Shown: positions 1 to 5,061 of the stretch, one piece after another | Position numbering within the stretch: the stretch's first letter is position 1 | Layout of the letters: every line of letters begins with the position of its first letter | DNA from: an uncultured beta proteobacterium | Lineage (GTDB): Bacteria > Pseudomonadota > Gammaproteobacteria > Burkholderiales > Rhodocyclaceae | Assembly: GCA_903930395.1 (NCBI GenBank) | Contig: CAIYYE010000213.1 | Span: 1 to 5,061, forward strand | Reading direction: 5' to 3' | Length of the DNA stretch: 5,061 nt | Notes under the pieces: generated by a model | The model's database searches: none | What the model was told of the DNA's origin: nothing | Seen by the model: only the letters and a program-made list of their open reading frames with translations | Translations under genes and position numbers: made by a program

Positions 1-1
1 C

Positions 2-202
2 TTTGTCGCCATCGCCCAGGGATTCGGCATCGCGGCCGAGCGCCTGGAAAGCCGGAGAGACATGGAAAATGCACTGGCCCGAGTCTGGACAGCCGGAGGC
101 CCTGTCCTCCTCGAAGTCATCATCGACCACGATGCCGAAGTGGTCCCCATGCTGCTGGGCGGACAAACCATGGACCAACTCTGGCAAGGACACCCGGCAT
201 GA
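2..202 (+). CDS. Thiamine-diphosphate-dependent enzyme, acetolactate-synthase-like (C-terminal end only)
   Basis: Partial gene entering from the left edge. Frame 2 is open from base 2 and gives 66 residues before TGA at 200-202. The tail reads FVAIAQGFGIAAERL, then GGPVLLEVIIDHDAEVVPML, then a short G-rich end. This is the pattern of the last part of the C-terminal TPP-binding domain in the acetolactate synthase / pyruvate decarboxylase superfamily, where 'A.afGi.a' and 'gP.llEv.ID....v.Pm' are conserved. The catalytic glutamate and the GDG...N TPP motif lie upstream of the window, so substrate and reaction cannot be read. Family members make or transfer acyl/acyloin units from 2-keto acids such as pyruvate. 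In sugar clusters, YerE-type relatives add a two-carbon branch to a keto-sugar. The stop overlaps the SDR start as ATGA, so the two are probably translated together. The superfamily call is fairly secure; the role is inference. Confidence 0.78.
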   Translation, partial: FVAIAQGFGIAAERLESRRDMENALARVWTAGGPVLLEVIIDHDAEVVPMLLGGQTMDQLWQGHPA

Positions 203-942
203 CCCGACGCGTTGCCTTCGTATCCGGCGCCAGCCGCGGCATCGGTGCCGCCATCGCCCAGAAGCTGGCCAGTCAGGGCTTAGCAGTCGTCGTCGGCTAT
301 CGAGTCCAGGCGGCTGCCGCCGAGGCAGTAGTCGCGCAGATCCGCGAGGCCGGCGGCGAAGCTAGGTCCTGCGCCATTGATCTGGCCGACCGGACGAGCA
401 TACAAAGCGCTTTTGCCGACACAGTTGCAGCCTTCGGCAGCCTCGATGTTCTGGTCAACAATGCGGCCATGGCACAGGAAAAGCCTTTCCTGACAATCAC
501 CGACGAGGATTGGGATGCCATGCTCGCGACCAATTTGCGCGGTCCGTTTGTCTGCGCCCAGGAAGCACTGCCCGGCATGATCGAGCGCGGCTGGGGGCGT
601 ATCGTCAATATCGTTTCGATCGGCGGCCAATGGGGCGGCATCAACCAGATCCACTACGCCAGCGCCAAGGCCGGGCTGATTGGTCTGACACGTTCGCTGG
701 CCAAGACCTTCAGCCAGGACGGGATTACCTGCAATGCAGTATCCCCCGGCCTGGTGGCCACGGAAATGACCGCCGCCGAACTGGCCACGCCTGCCGGACT
801 CGAGAAGGCACGGCAGATACCGGCCGGCCGGATCGGTACCGCTGAGGAAATCGCCGCCGCCGTGGCCTACCTGGTCGGCCCCGGCAGCGACTACATCAGC
901 GGCCAGACGATCAACGTCAATGGCGGCATGTATTTCGGCTGA
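199..942 (+). CDS. Short-chain dehydrogenase/reductase (FabG/PtmA-like)
   Basis: A complete classical SDR of 247 residues, the usual length for the family. Cofactor loop GASRGIG is at residues 10-16, NNAA at 87-90, structural/catalytic Asn at 112 (TNLRG), catalytic Ser 140, and YASAK giving Tyr153 and Lys157. A PG motif sits at 183-184 and the C-terminal ISGQTINVNGG is typical. All active-site residues are present, so it should be an active cytosolic NAD(P)(H) carbonyl reductase or alcohol dehydrogenase. Arg at 13 in the glycine loop and Tyr-Arg after the second strand (34-35) hint at NADPH, which is weak evidence. The ATG overlaps the preceding TPP gene stop, with AAGGA at 186-190, 8 nt upstream. 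Best hits by name would be 3-oxoacyl-ACP reductases. The setting in a nonulosonate cluster argues instead for a sugar or acyloin substrate, as for Campylobacter PtmA or for the reductase that follows YerE-type enzymes. Substrate unknown. Confidence 0.93.
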   Translation: MTRRVAFVSGASRGIGAAIAQKLASQGLAVVVGYRVQAAAAEAVVAQIREAGGEARSCAIDLADRTSIQSAFADTVAAFGSLDVLVNNAAMAQEKPFLTITDEDWDAMLATNLRGPFVCAQEALPGMIERGWGRIVNIVSIGGQWGGINQIHYASAKAGLIGLTRSLAKTFSQDGITCNAVSPGLVATEMTAAELATPAGLEKARQIPAGRIGTAEEIAAAVAYLVGPGSDYISGQTINVNGGMYFG

Positions 943-944
943 GC

Positions 945-951
945 GGAGAAG
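945..951 (+). promoter_or_regulatory. Shine-Dalgarno that fixes a TTG start for the ATP-grasp gene
   Basis: GGAGAAG lies in the 13-nt gap after the SDR stop. Its GGAG core is 7 nt before TTG at 956. No comparable purine-rich site precedes the in-frame ATG at 920, which lies inside the SDR coding region. The TTG start puts the glycine-rich Rossmann strand (AKTLLIIGAG) at the very N-terminus, as expected for the family. Confidence 0.8.
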
Positions 952-955
952 CCCC

Positions 956-2179
956 TTGGCCAAAACCCTTTTGATCATCGGTGCCGGCGCCGAACAAATC
1001 CCGGCCTACCAGGCAGCCAGAGCGCGCGGCCTGACGGTTATCGGCAGCGACATGAATCCGGATGCCCCGGCCTTCGCTTACGCCGATCACCGCTTGCTGG
1101 CCTCGACCCGCGACCCGGTAGCCACCCTGGCTGCCGTCCAGGCGCTGGTGAAAGAGCACCGTATCGATGGCGTCATGACCATCGCCAACGACGTGCCCTA
1201 TACGGTGGCAGTCGTCGCAGAACAGCTGGATTTGCCGGGGATTTCCCCGGATGCTGCCCGGCTGGTCGCCAACAAACTCTTGATGAAAGAAGCCTTCCAC
1301 CGGGCCGGGGTGGCTTGCCCATGGTTTTCCCCTGTACGGGATGCCACGCACCTGGCTCAACTGATCAGCACAAGCGATCGGAGCCGGTTCGTCATCAAGC
1401 CCGTTGATGGCCGCGGGGCGCGGGGGGTGTTGCGCCTCGACAAGGATAGCAACCTCGACTGGGCCTTCAGCGAATCCAGACGTTGGGGCGATTGCGGCGA
1501 CGTGATTCTGGAAGAATTCATTCCCGGCCTGCAGCTCTCGACCGAATCCTTCCTCATCGATGGTCATTGCCACACTCCGGCCATTGCCGAACGCAATTAC
1601 GAGTTCCTGGAACGCTTCAGCCCCTACATCATCGAAAACGGCGGCACCATCCCTGCCCCCCTCAGCGCCGAGCATCGCCGGCGCATAGATGCCCTGATTG
1701 CCGCCGGCGCCGCTGCGCTGGGCGTCCGTGACGGCATCGTCAAGGGCGACATCATCATCGCCGAAGACGGCGAGCCGATCATTGTCGAGCTGGCCCTGCG
1801 CCTCTCTGGAGGGTGGTTTGCCACGCATCAGATTCCCGCGGCCAGTGGCGTCAGCCTGGTCGATGCCGTCATTTCACACGCCCTCGGCGAGCCCGTCACG
1901 GCGGCGCAACTCACCCCCACCCGAAACCGGGCGACAGCGATCCGCTACTGGTTCCCGGCAGCTGGAACTATCACCCGCATCGAGGGCGAAGCGGCACTCC
2001 AGACGTTGCCCGGCCTGCTCGCCTACGGCTTCTTCCGTCGGGAAGGGGAGCGCCAGCCGGAAATACGCATGCATCCGGACCGCTTCGGCTATCTGATCGT
2101 GACTGCTGACACGCCCGAGGAGTCCCTGAGACAGGTCAACGAGGGGCTGAATCGCGTCCACATCGAGGTATCGCCATGA
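956..2179 (+). CDS. ATP-grasp domain ligase, carbamoyl-phosphate-synthase-like fold
   Basis: A 407-residue protein from TTG 956. Residues 1-95 form a pre-ATP-grasp Rossmann-type domain, with KTLLIIGAGAEQIPAY at the start. Residues about 105-305 are the ATP-grasp domain: Lys148 in FVIKP and glycine loop GRGARG at 152-157 for ATP phosphates, the EEFIPG hinge at 186-191, KGD at 263-265, and VELALRLSGG at 277-286 with probable metal ligand Glu278 and phosphate-contacting Arg282. Residues about 320-407 form a C-terminal domain typical of PurK/carboxylase-like members. Such enzymes activate a carboxylate as an acyl phosphate and join it to an amine or similar nucleophile in the cytosol. The position usually Asn in 'EiNpR' is Ala280 here, a variation that I believe also occurs in other ATP-grasp ligases. 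Here it could attach an acyl or aminoacyl group to an amino-sugar; the substrates are inferred, not seen. An alternative start at ATG 920 would add 12 residues and overlap the SDR gene. The stop overlaps the next start as ATGA. Confidence 0.88.
   Translation: MAKTLLIIGAGAEQIPAYQAARARGLTVIGSDMNPDAPAFAYADHRLLASTRDPVATLAAVQALVKEHRIDGVMTIANDVPYTVAVVAEQLDLPGISPDAARLVANKLLMKEAFHRAGVACPWFSPVRDATHLAQLISTSDRSRFVIKPVDGRGARGVLRLDKDSNLDWAFSESRRWGDCGDVILEEFIPGLQLSTESFLIDGHCHTPAIAERNYEFLERFSPYIIENGGTIPAPLSAEHRRRIDALIAAGAAALGVRDGIVKGDIIIAEDGEPIIVELALRLSGGWFATHQIPAASGVSLVDAVISHALGEPVTAAQLTPTRNRATAIRYWFPAAGTITRIEGEAALQTLPGLLAYGFFRREGERQPEIRMHPDRFGYLIVTADTPEESLRQVNEGLNRVHIEVSP
2165..2168 (+). promoter_or_regulatory. 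Shine-Dalgarno for the NeuB-like gene
   Basis: GAGG within the end of the ATP-grasp gene. Two ATG codons follow in tandem at 2176 and 2179. The first is 7 nt from the site and the second 10 nt, so the first, which overlaps the previous stop, is preferred. The protein would differ by one Met only. Confidence 0.6.
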
Positions 2180-3024
2180 TGTTCATCGCCGAAGTGTCCA
2201 GCAACCATGCGCGCGACCTGGCACGCTGCCTGCAGTTTGTCGATGCCTCGGCCGACATCGGCTGCGCCGCCGTCAAGTTCCAGCTATTCCGGGTTGACCA
2301 GTTGTTCGCCCCGGAAATACTCGCCAAGTCGGAAACCCATCGCCAACGCAAAGCATGGGAACTGCCTTTCGAGTTCATTCCGCAAATCGCCCAGCGTTGC
2401 CGGGAAAAGGGCATCCTCTTCTGCTGCACGCCCTTCGATCTGGAGGCCGTGGCCCAGTTGCAAGCGCATGTCGATATCCTCAAGATCGCCTCCTACGAAC
2501 TGCTCTGGGATGATCTGCTGGCCGCCTGCGCCCGGACCGGAAAACCGATCATCCTGTCGACCGGCATGGCTACCCTCGACGAAATACAGGCTGCCGTCAC
2601 CACCTTGCGCCAGAACAATGCCGCCGGGATCACCCTGCTGCATTGCACCTCGGCCTACCCAACGCCCTGGCAGGAAGCCAATCTGGCCGCCATTGAAACC
2701 ATCCGTCAGGCCACCGGATGCGATGTCGGCTGGTCGGACCATACCGTGCAGCCCGGCGTCATCCACCGGGCCATTCACCGCTGGAACGCGCCGGTGGTCG
2801 AGTTCCATCTTGATCTGGACGGCAAGGGCGAGGAATTTTCCGCAGGCCACTGCTGGCTACCCGCCCAGATTGGCGAAGTCATCACGCAAGTGAAGCGTGC
2901 GCTGGAGTCGGATGGAAACGGCGAAAAAGCACCGACGCCCTCCGAGCTGCCGGACCGGGAATGGCGAGCCGACCCGAGCGACGGCCTGCGCCCGATGAAA
3001 GCGACGCGGAGTCAGTTTGTCTAA
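2176..3024 (+). CDS. NeuB/SpsE-family nonulosonic acid synthase lacking the SAF domain
   Basis: A 282-residue aldolase-type barrel protein of the sialic acid synthase family, which condenses phosphoenolpyruvate with an aldose to make a nine-carbon 2-keto-3-deoxy sugar acid, using a divalent metal. Family marks in order: IAEVSSNH (4-11, canonical IAEIGxNH), AAVKFQLF (31-38), CTPFD (84-88), LKIAS (102-106) with PEP-site Lys103, ILSTGMATLDEI (126-137), LLHCTSAYPTP (154-164), VGWSDHT (184-190) with likely metal ligand His189, and VEFH (208-211) with likely second ligand His211. After His211 the sequence departs from classical NeuB (GKGEEFSAGHCWLP, 216-229). The protein stops where the C-terminal SAF (antifreeze-like) domain normally begins. 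Usual members are about 340-360 residues. The tail REWRADPSDGLRPM (261-274) is Arg-rich and distinctive. The downstream gene starts before this one ends, so no SAF remnant follows. The acceptor sugar is unknown. The synthase call is strong; ManNAc as substrate is not supported. Confidence 0.9.
   Translation: MMFIAEVSSNHARDLARCLQFVDASADIGCAAVKFQLFRVDQLFAPEILAKSETHRQRKAWELPFEFIPQIAQRCREKGILFCCTPFDLEAVAQLQAHVDILKIASYELLWDDLLAACARTGKPIILSTGMATLDEIQAAVTTLRQNNAAGITLLHCTSAYPTPWQEANLAAIETIRQATGCDVGWSDHTVQPGVIHRAIHRWNAPVVEFHLDLDGKGEEFSAGHCWLPAQIGEVITQVKRALESDGNGEKAPTPSELPDREWRADPSDGLRPMKATRSQFV
3008..3011 (+). promoter_or_regulatory. Shine-Dalgarno that fixes a TTG start for the fusion gene
   Basis: GGAG inside the last codons of the NeuB-like gene, 5 nt before TTG at 3017. 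The TTG start gives MSKVIAIVGARLNSSRLPGK, placing the cytidylyltransferase nucleotide-binding motif at the normal distance from the N-terminus. The next in-frame Met is about 200 codons further in (residue 207), well beyond this motif. Confidence 0.7.
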
Positions 3025-4789
3025 AGTCATTGCCATCGTCGGCGCCCGCCTCAACTCCAGCCGATTGCCCGGCAAGCACCGCCTTGACCTGGCCGGAAAG
3101 CCGCTTATCGCCCGCATCTTTGAGCGTCTGGCACAGGTCGGTGAGATCGACAAGGCCATCCTGGCAACCACGGCCGATGCCTATAACCAGCCGTTGGTGG
3201 ACTGGGCCAGGGATGCAGGCCAAGCGGTCTTCGCCTTTGGCGGCGACGTCAATGATCTGGTCGGACGCGTCAATGCCGTGGTCGAGGCGGAACAGCCGGA
3301 CTTCATCGTATACATCTGCGGCGACTCGCCGCTCATCGAGCCGGGCACCCTGTCCGCCCTGATCCGCACTCTGCGCGACAAGCCGTCAGCCGATCATGTC
3401 GAACTGGCGCCACTGCCCACCGGCAAATTCATCCACGAAGGATTCATCGTCTATCGGCGCGCCCTTTGGGATCGCATCGTAGCGGCCAGCCAGACGCCGG
3501 AAACCCGCGAACATGTGGGTTCGGCCCTGGCCGGGCTACGTCCCGGCCTGGCCATTGAGCAGATTGCCGAAAATCCTTTCTATGCCAGTTGCGAGCACCG
3601 CATCTCGGTCGACACGCCATCGGATTACCGCTTCATGGCCGAGATTTACCGCCGCTGGTACGCCCAACACCCTCAAGAAAGTATCGTCTCGCTCAGTTGG
3701 GTCATTGATGAAATTTGCCGTGATGAGCAACTGGCGGCGACCAACCGTGACGTTCGCCAGAAGGCCGTCGGTGAGCGATCACTCCCGATTTTGATCGTTT
3801 GTCAGGCCGGACCGGGCATTGGCATCGGTCATCTCAGCCGCTCCCTGGCACTGGCTGGCGCGCTTCAGGACAGACATTTTGCCGGCGTCCACCTGCTCAT
3901 TCAGGCATCCCCCGTCGCCAAGGCCGGCCTGGATCTGCTGCCCCATCGTTTCATTCCTGCAGAAGACAACCTGACCGACGCCATCCGCGCCGAGACGGCA
4001 GAGACAAATTATCGCGCGATCATTCTCGACCTCTATCCCGCAAACATCCCCGACACCTTGCCAGCGCTTCTGGCTGAACTGGGGCAGCAAGGCGCCTTGC
4101 GGGTTGGCATCGACAGCCTCCACACCCTGGCGGGGACGGCAGGCTGCCTCGACCTGCTCTGTCTCCCCGGCTTCCCTGTCGCACCGGCGCTGCTCGCCGC
4201 CTGCGCCCCGACGCCCGTACGTCATGGCTGGCCCTATTACCTGATTCCGCCGGCCCCAGCCCGGCAGGCCTGGCAACCCGGCCGGCGGGTACTGATCCTT
4301 ACGGGTGGCAGCGATGCCACCGGGCTGGGCGAAACGCTGCCTGCCGAGCTCGACAAGATGCTGCCGACCGGCAGCGAAATCCACTGGGTACGCGGTCCCT
4401 ATGCCGCCCAGCCCCGCTTGCCGGCAATCCCGCGCCTGCCGTGGCAGATCCACGAAGCGCCGCCGCAACTGGGCACACTCATGGCAGAGACCCACTATGC
4501 CCTGACTATCTACGGCGTTTCCCTGTTCGAGCTCATCCAGCATGGCGTACCCAGCGTCGTGTTCTCCCCTTACGGCAAGAGGGACGAAGAAAAGCTCGGA
4601 CCTTTGGCAGCTACCGACGCGGTGGTCGTCAGCCCAGATGCCCATTCAGCGGTCACCGCTCTGGCTAGCCTCATGGAAAATCCAGCGCAGGCAAAGCATT
4701 TGGCCTCGCGCGGACCGATGCACATTGATGGTCTCGGCCCGGCACGACTGGCCAATGACATATTCCAAATGCTGGAGGCCCGCCCGTGA
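3017..4789 (+). CDS. Bifunctional fusion: SpsF/NeuA-like cytidylyltransferase + PseG/SpsG-like nucleotide-sugar hydrolase
   Basis: A 590-residue protein with two domains. Residues 1 to about 245 match the cytidylyltransferase family (SpsF, KdsB, NeuA): GARLNSSRLPGK (9-20) for CTP binding, CGDSPLIEP (101-109) with metal-binding Asp103, and HRISVDTPSDY (194-204). This part would couple CMP to a 2-keto sugar acid. Residues about 256-590 match PseG/SpsG, a GT-B-like fold: GIGIGHLSRSLALAGAL (267-283) with His272 where PseG has its catalytic His, DLY (338-340) like the PseG DxY, LTGGSD (428-433), and YGVSLFELIQHGVPSVVF (499-516) in the nucleotide-contacting part. PseG removes UDP from the sugar just before the synthase step, so the two halves would act on either side of the neighbouring NeuB-like enzyme. 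The polar linker is about residues 238-255. No signal peptide or membrane segment; cytosolic. It overlaps the synthase gene by 8 nt and the next gene by GTGA. In Bacillus subtilis, spsE, spsF and spsG are separate genes in one operon. The hydrolase half could instead be a glycosyltransferase. Confidence 0.88.
   Translation: MSKVIAIVGARLNSSRLPGKHRLDLAGKPLIARIFERLAQVGEIDKAILATTADAYNQPLVDWARDAGQAVFAFGGDVNDLVGRVNAVVEAEQPDFIVYICGDSPLIEPGTLSALIRTLRDKPSADHVELAPLPTGKFIHEGFIVYRRALWDRIVAASQTPETREHVGSALAGLRPGLAIEQIAENPFYASCEHRISVDTPSDYRFMAEIYRRWYAQHPQESIVSLSWVIDEICRDEQLAATNRDVRQKAVGERSLPILIVCQAGPGIGIGHLSRSLALAGALQDRHFAGVHLLIQASPVAKAGLDLLPHRFIPAEDNLTDAIRAETAETNYRAIILDLYPANIPDTLPALLAELGQQGALRVGIDSLHTLAGTAGCLDLLCLPGFPVAPALLAACAPTPVRHGWPYYLIPPAPARQAWQPGRRVLILTGGSDATGLGETLPAELDKMLPTGSEIHWVRGPYAAQPRLPAIPRLPWQIHEAPPQLGTLMAETHYALTIYGVSLFELIQHGVPSVVFSPYGKRDEEKLGPLAATDAVVVSPDAHSAVTALASLMENPAQAKHLASRGPMHIDGLGPARLANDIFQMLEARP
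4774..4778 (+). promoter_or_regulatory. Shine-Dalgarno for the GTG start of the GH57-like gene
   Basis: A full GGAGG, 7 nt before GTG at 4786. It is the strongest ribosome site in the window and sits within the last codons of the fusion gene. Confidence 0.75.
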
Positions 4790-5061
4790 CCCAGGCTTAC
4801 CTGCTCTTTCATCTCAACCTGGCCTTTTCCTCGATTGAAGAAAAGCAGCGCCCCGTCGTTATCGAACGCTGCTACACACCGCTACTCGACCTGATTGAAC
4901 AACACGACCTGCCCATCGGCATCGAGATGACTGGATGGACCCTGCGCCAAATCCAGCTGATCGCCCCTCAGTGGGTCACTCGATTCCGCTCCCTGCTGGG
5001 CGAAGGGCGTTGCGAGCTGATCGGCAGCGGCTATACACAACTGATCGGCCCGCTGGTGCCC
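4786..5061 (+). CDS. Glycoside hydrolase family 57-like protein (N-terminal part)
   Basis: Open from GTG 4786 to the window end, 92 residues, no stop; it runs off the right edge. The protein begins MTQAYLLFHLNLAFSSIEEK, then PVVIERCYTPLLDLIEQHDLPIGIE, then GRCELIGSGYTQLIGPLVP (74-92). This matches the start of GH57 / polysaccharide-deacetylase-like barrels: a first strand with a His (His9), a helix ending in 'PLL.L.E.H.LP.giE.tG.TL', and the 'elIGSGY.Q.I.PL.P' strand. The catalytic Glu and Asp of GH57 lie further on, so activity cannot be judged. There is no signal peptide, so the protein should be cytosolic. GH57 members include alpha-amylases, branching enzymes and many uncharacterised proteins in surface-polysaccharide clusters; the last group fits here. 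The GTGA overlap with the fusion gene suggests coupled translation and a shared pathway. Family call likely, function unknown. Confidence 0.72.
   Translation, partial: MTQAYLLFHLNLAFSSIEEKQRPVVIERCYTPLLDLIEQHDLPIGIEMTGWTLRQIQLIAPQWVTRFRSLLGEGRCELIGSGYTQLIGPLVP

Noticed and set aside
3..365. Plus-strand open frame of 120 codons over the TPP tail and SDR start
   Set aside because: Its Ser/Arg/Pro-rich translation has no family likeness. Frame 2 carries the TPP-enzyme pattern and the ATGA junction.
943..955. Promoter or terminator in the only intergenic gap
   Set aside because: The 13 nt hold just a Shine-Dalgarno; there is no room for a promoter and no hairpin with a T run.
280..978. Minus-strand open frame of 232 codons opposite the SDR
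   Set aside because: The SDR has every catalytic residue in place. The antisense frame is explained by third-position GC bias.
917..1828. Long minus-strand open frame of 303 codons opposite the ATP-grasp gene
   Set aside because: It lies opposite a strongly supported gene in GC-rich DNA where antisense frames stay open by codon bias. Its translation shows no recognisable motif and has low-complexity character.
920..2179. ATG at 920 as the start of the ATP-grasp gene
   Set aside because: It lies within SDR codons without a ribosome site and adds 12 unlikely residues before the Rossmann strand. TTG 956 has GGAG at 7 nt.
2880..3024. Possible frameshift that removed a SAF domain from the NeuB-like gene
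   Set aside because: The following DNA in other frames encodes the cytidylyltransferase straight away, with no SAF-like remnant, and the tail REWRADPSDGLRPM looks like a designed end of the family subtype rather than a broken one.
3779..4645. Long minus-strand open frame of 288 codons opposite the PseG-like half
   Set aside because: The + strand frame has clear family motifs throughout; the antisense product has none.

Overview
The window is a GC-rich stretch, clearly above 60% by eye, with G/C-ending codons throughout. It is filled end to end by six genes on the + strand. The gaps and overlaps are tiny: ATGA, a 13-nt gap, ATGA, an 8-nt overlap, and GTGA. Each start has a purine-rich Shine-Dalgarno site. 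This looks like the middle of one long operon in a GC-rich Gram-negative bacterium. Codon use and protein flavour suggest a proteobacterium, perhaps a betaproteobacterium of the Rhodocyclales type, but that placement is inference. No promoter, terminator, RNA gene, repeat or mobile element is visible, and no stretch over 13 nt is non-coding.

Layout: (1) 2-202, the C-terminal tail of a thiamine-diphosphate enzyme of the acetolactate-synthase type; (2) 199-942, a classical short-chain dehydrogenase/reductase; (3) 956-2179, an ATP-grasp ligase starting at TTG; (4) 2176-3024, a sialic-acid-synthase (NeuB/SpsE) family enzyme that has only the barrel and lacks the usual C-terminal SAF domain; (5) 3017-4789, a two-domain protein starting at TTG that fuses a CMP-sugar cytidylyltransferase (SpsF/NeuA-like) to a PseG/SpsG-like nucleotide-sugar hydrolase; (6) 4786 to the window end, the N-terminus of a glycoside hydrolase family 57-like protein starting at GTG.

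The core logic is that of nonulosonic (sialic-acid-like) sugar biosynthesis. A PseG-like domain would release a free amino-sugar from its nucleotide. The NeuB-like enzyme would condense that sugar with phosphoenolpyruvate. The cytidylyltransferase domain would activate the product as a CMP-sugar for a surface glycan such as O-antigen, capsule or glycosylated flagellin. The TPP enzyme, SDR and ATP-grasp ligase do not belong to the textbook Neu5Ac, pseudaminic or legionaminic routes. They suggest a further modification, for example a two-carbon branch or an amide-linked substituent, or a non-standard acceptor sugar. The combination of a SAF-less synthase, a fused hydrolase/cytidylyltransferase and these three extra enzymes is the best candidate here for an undescribed pathway. 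The sugar product cannot be named from sequence alone.
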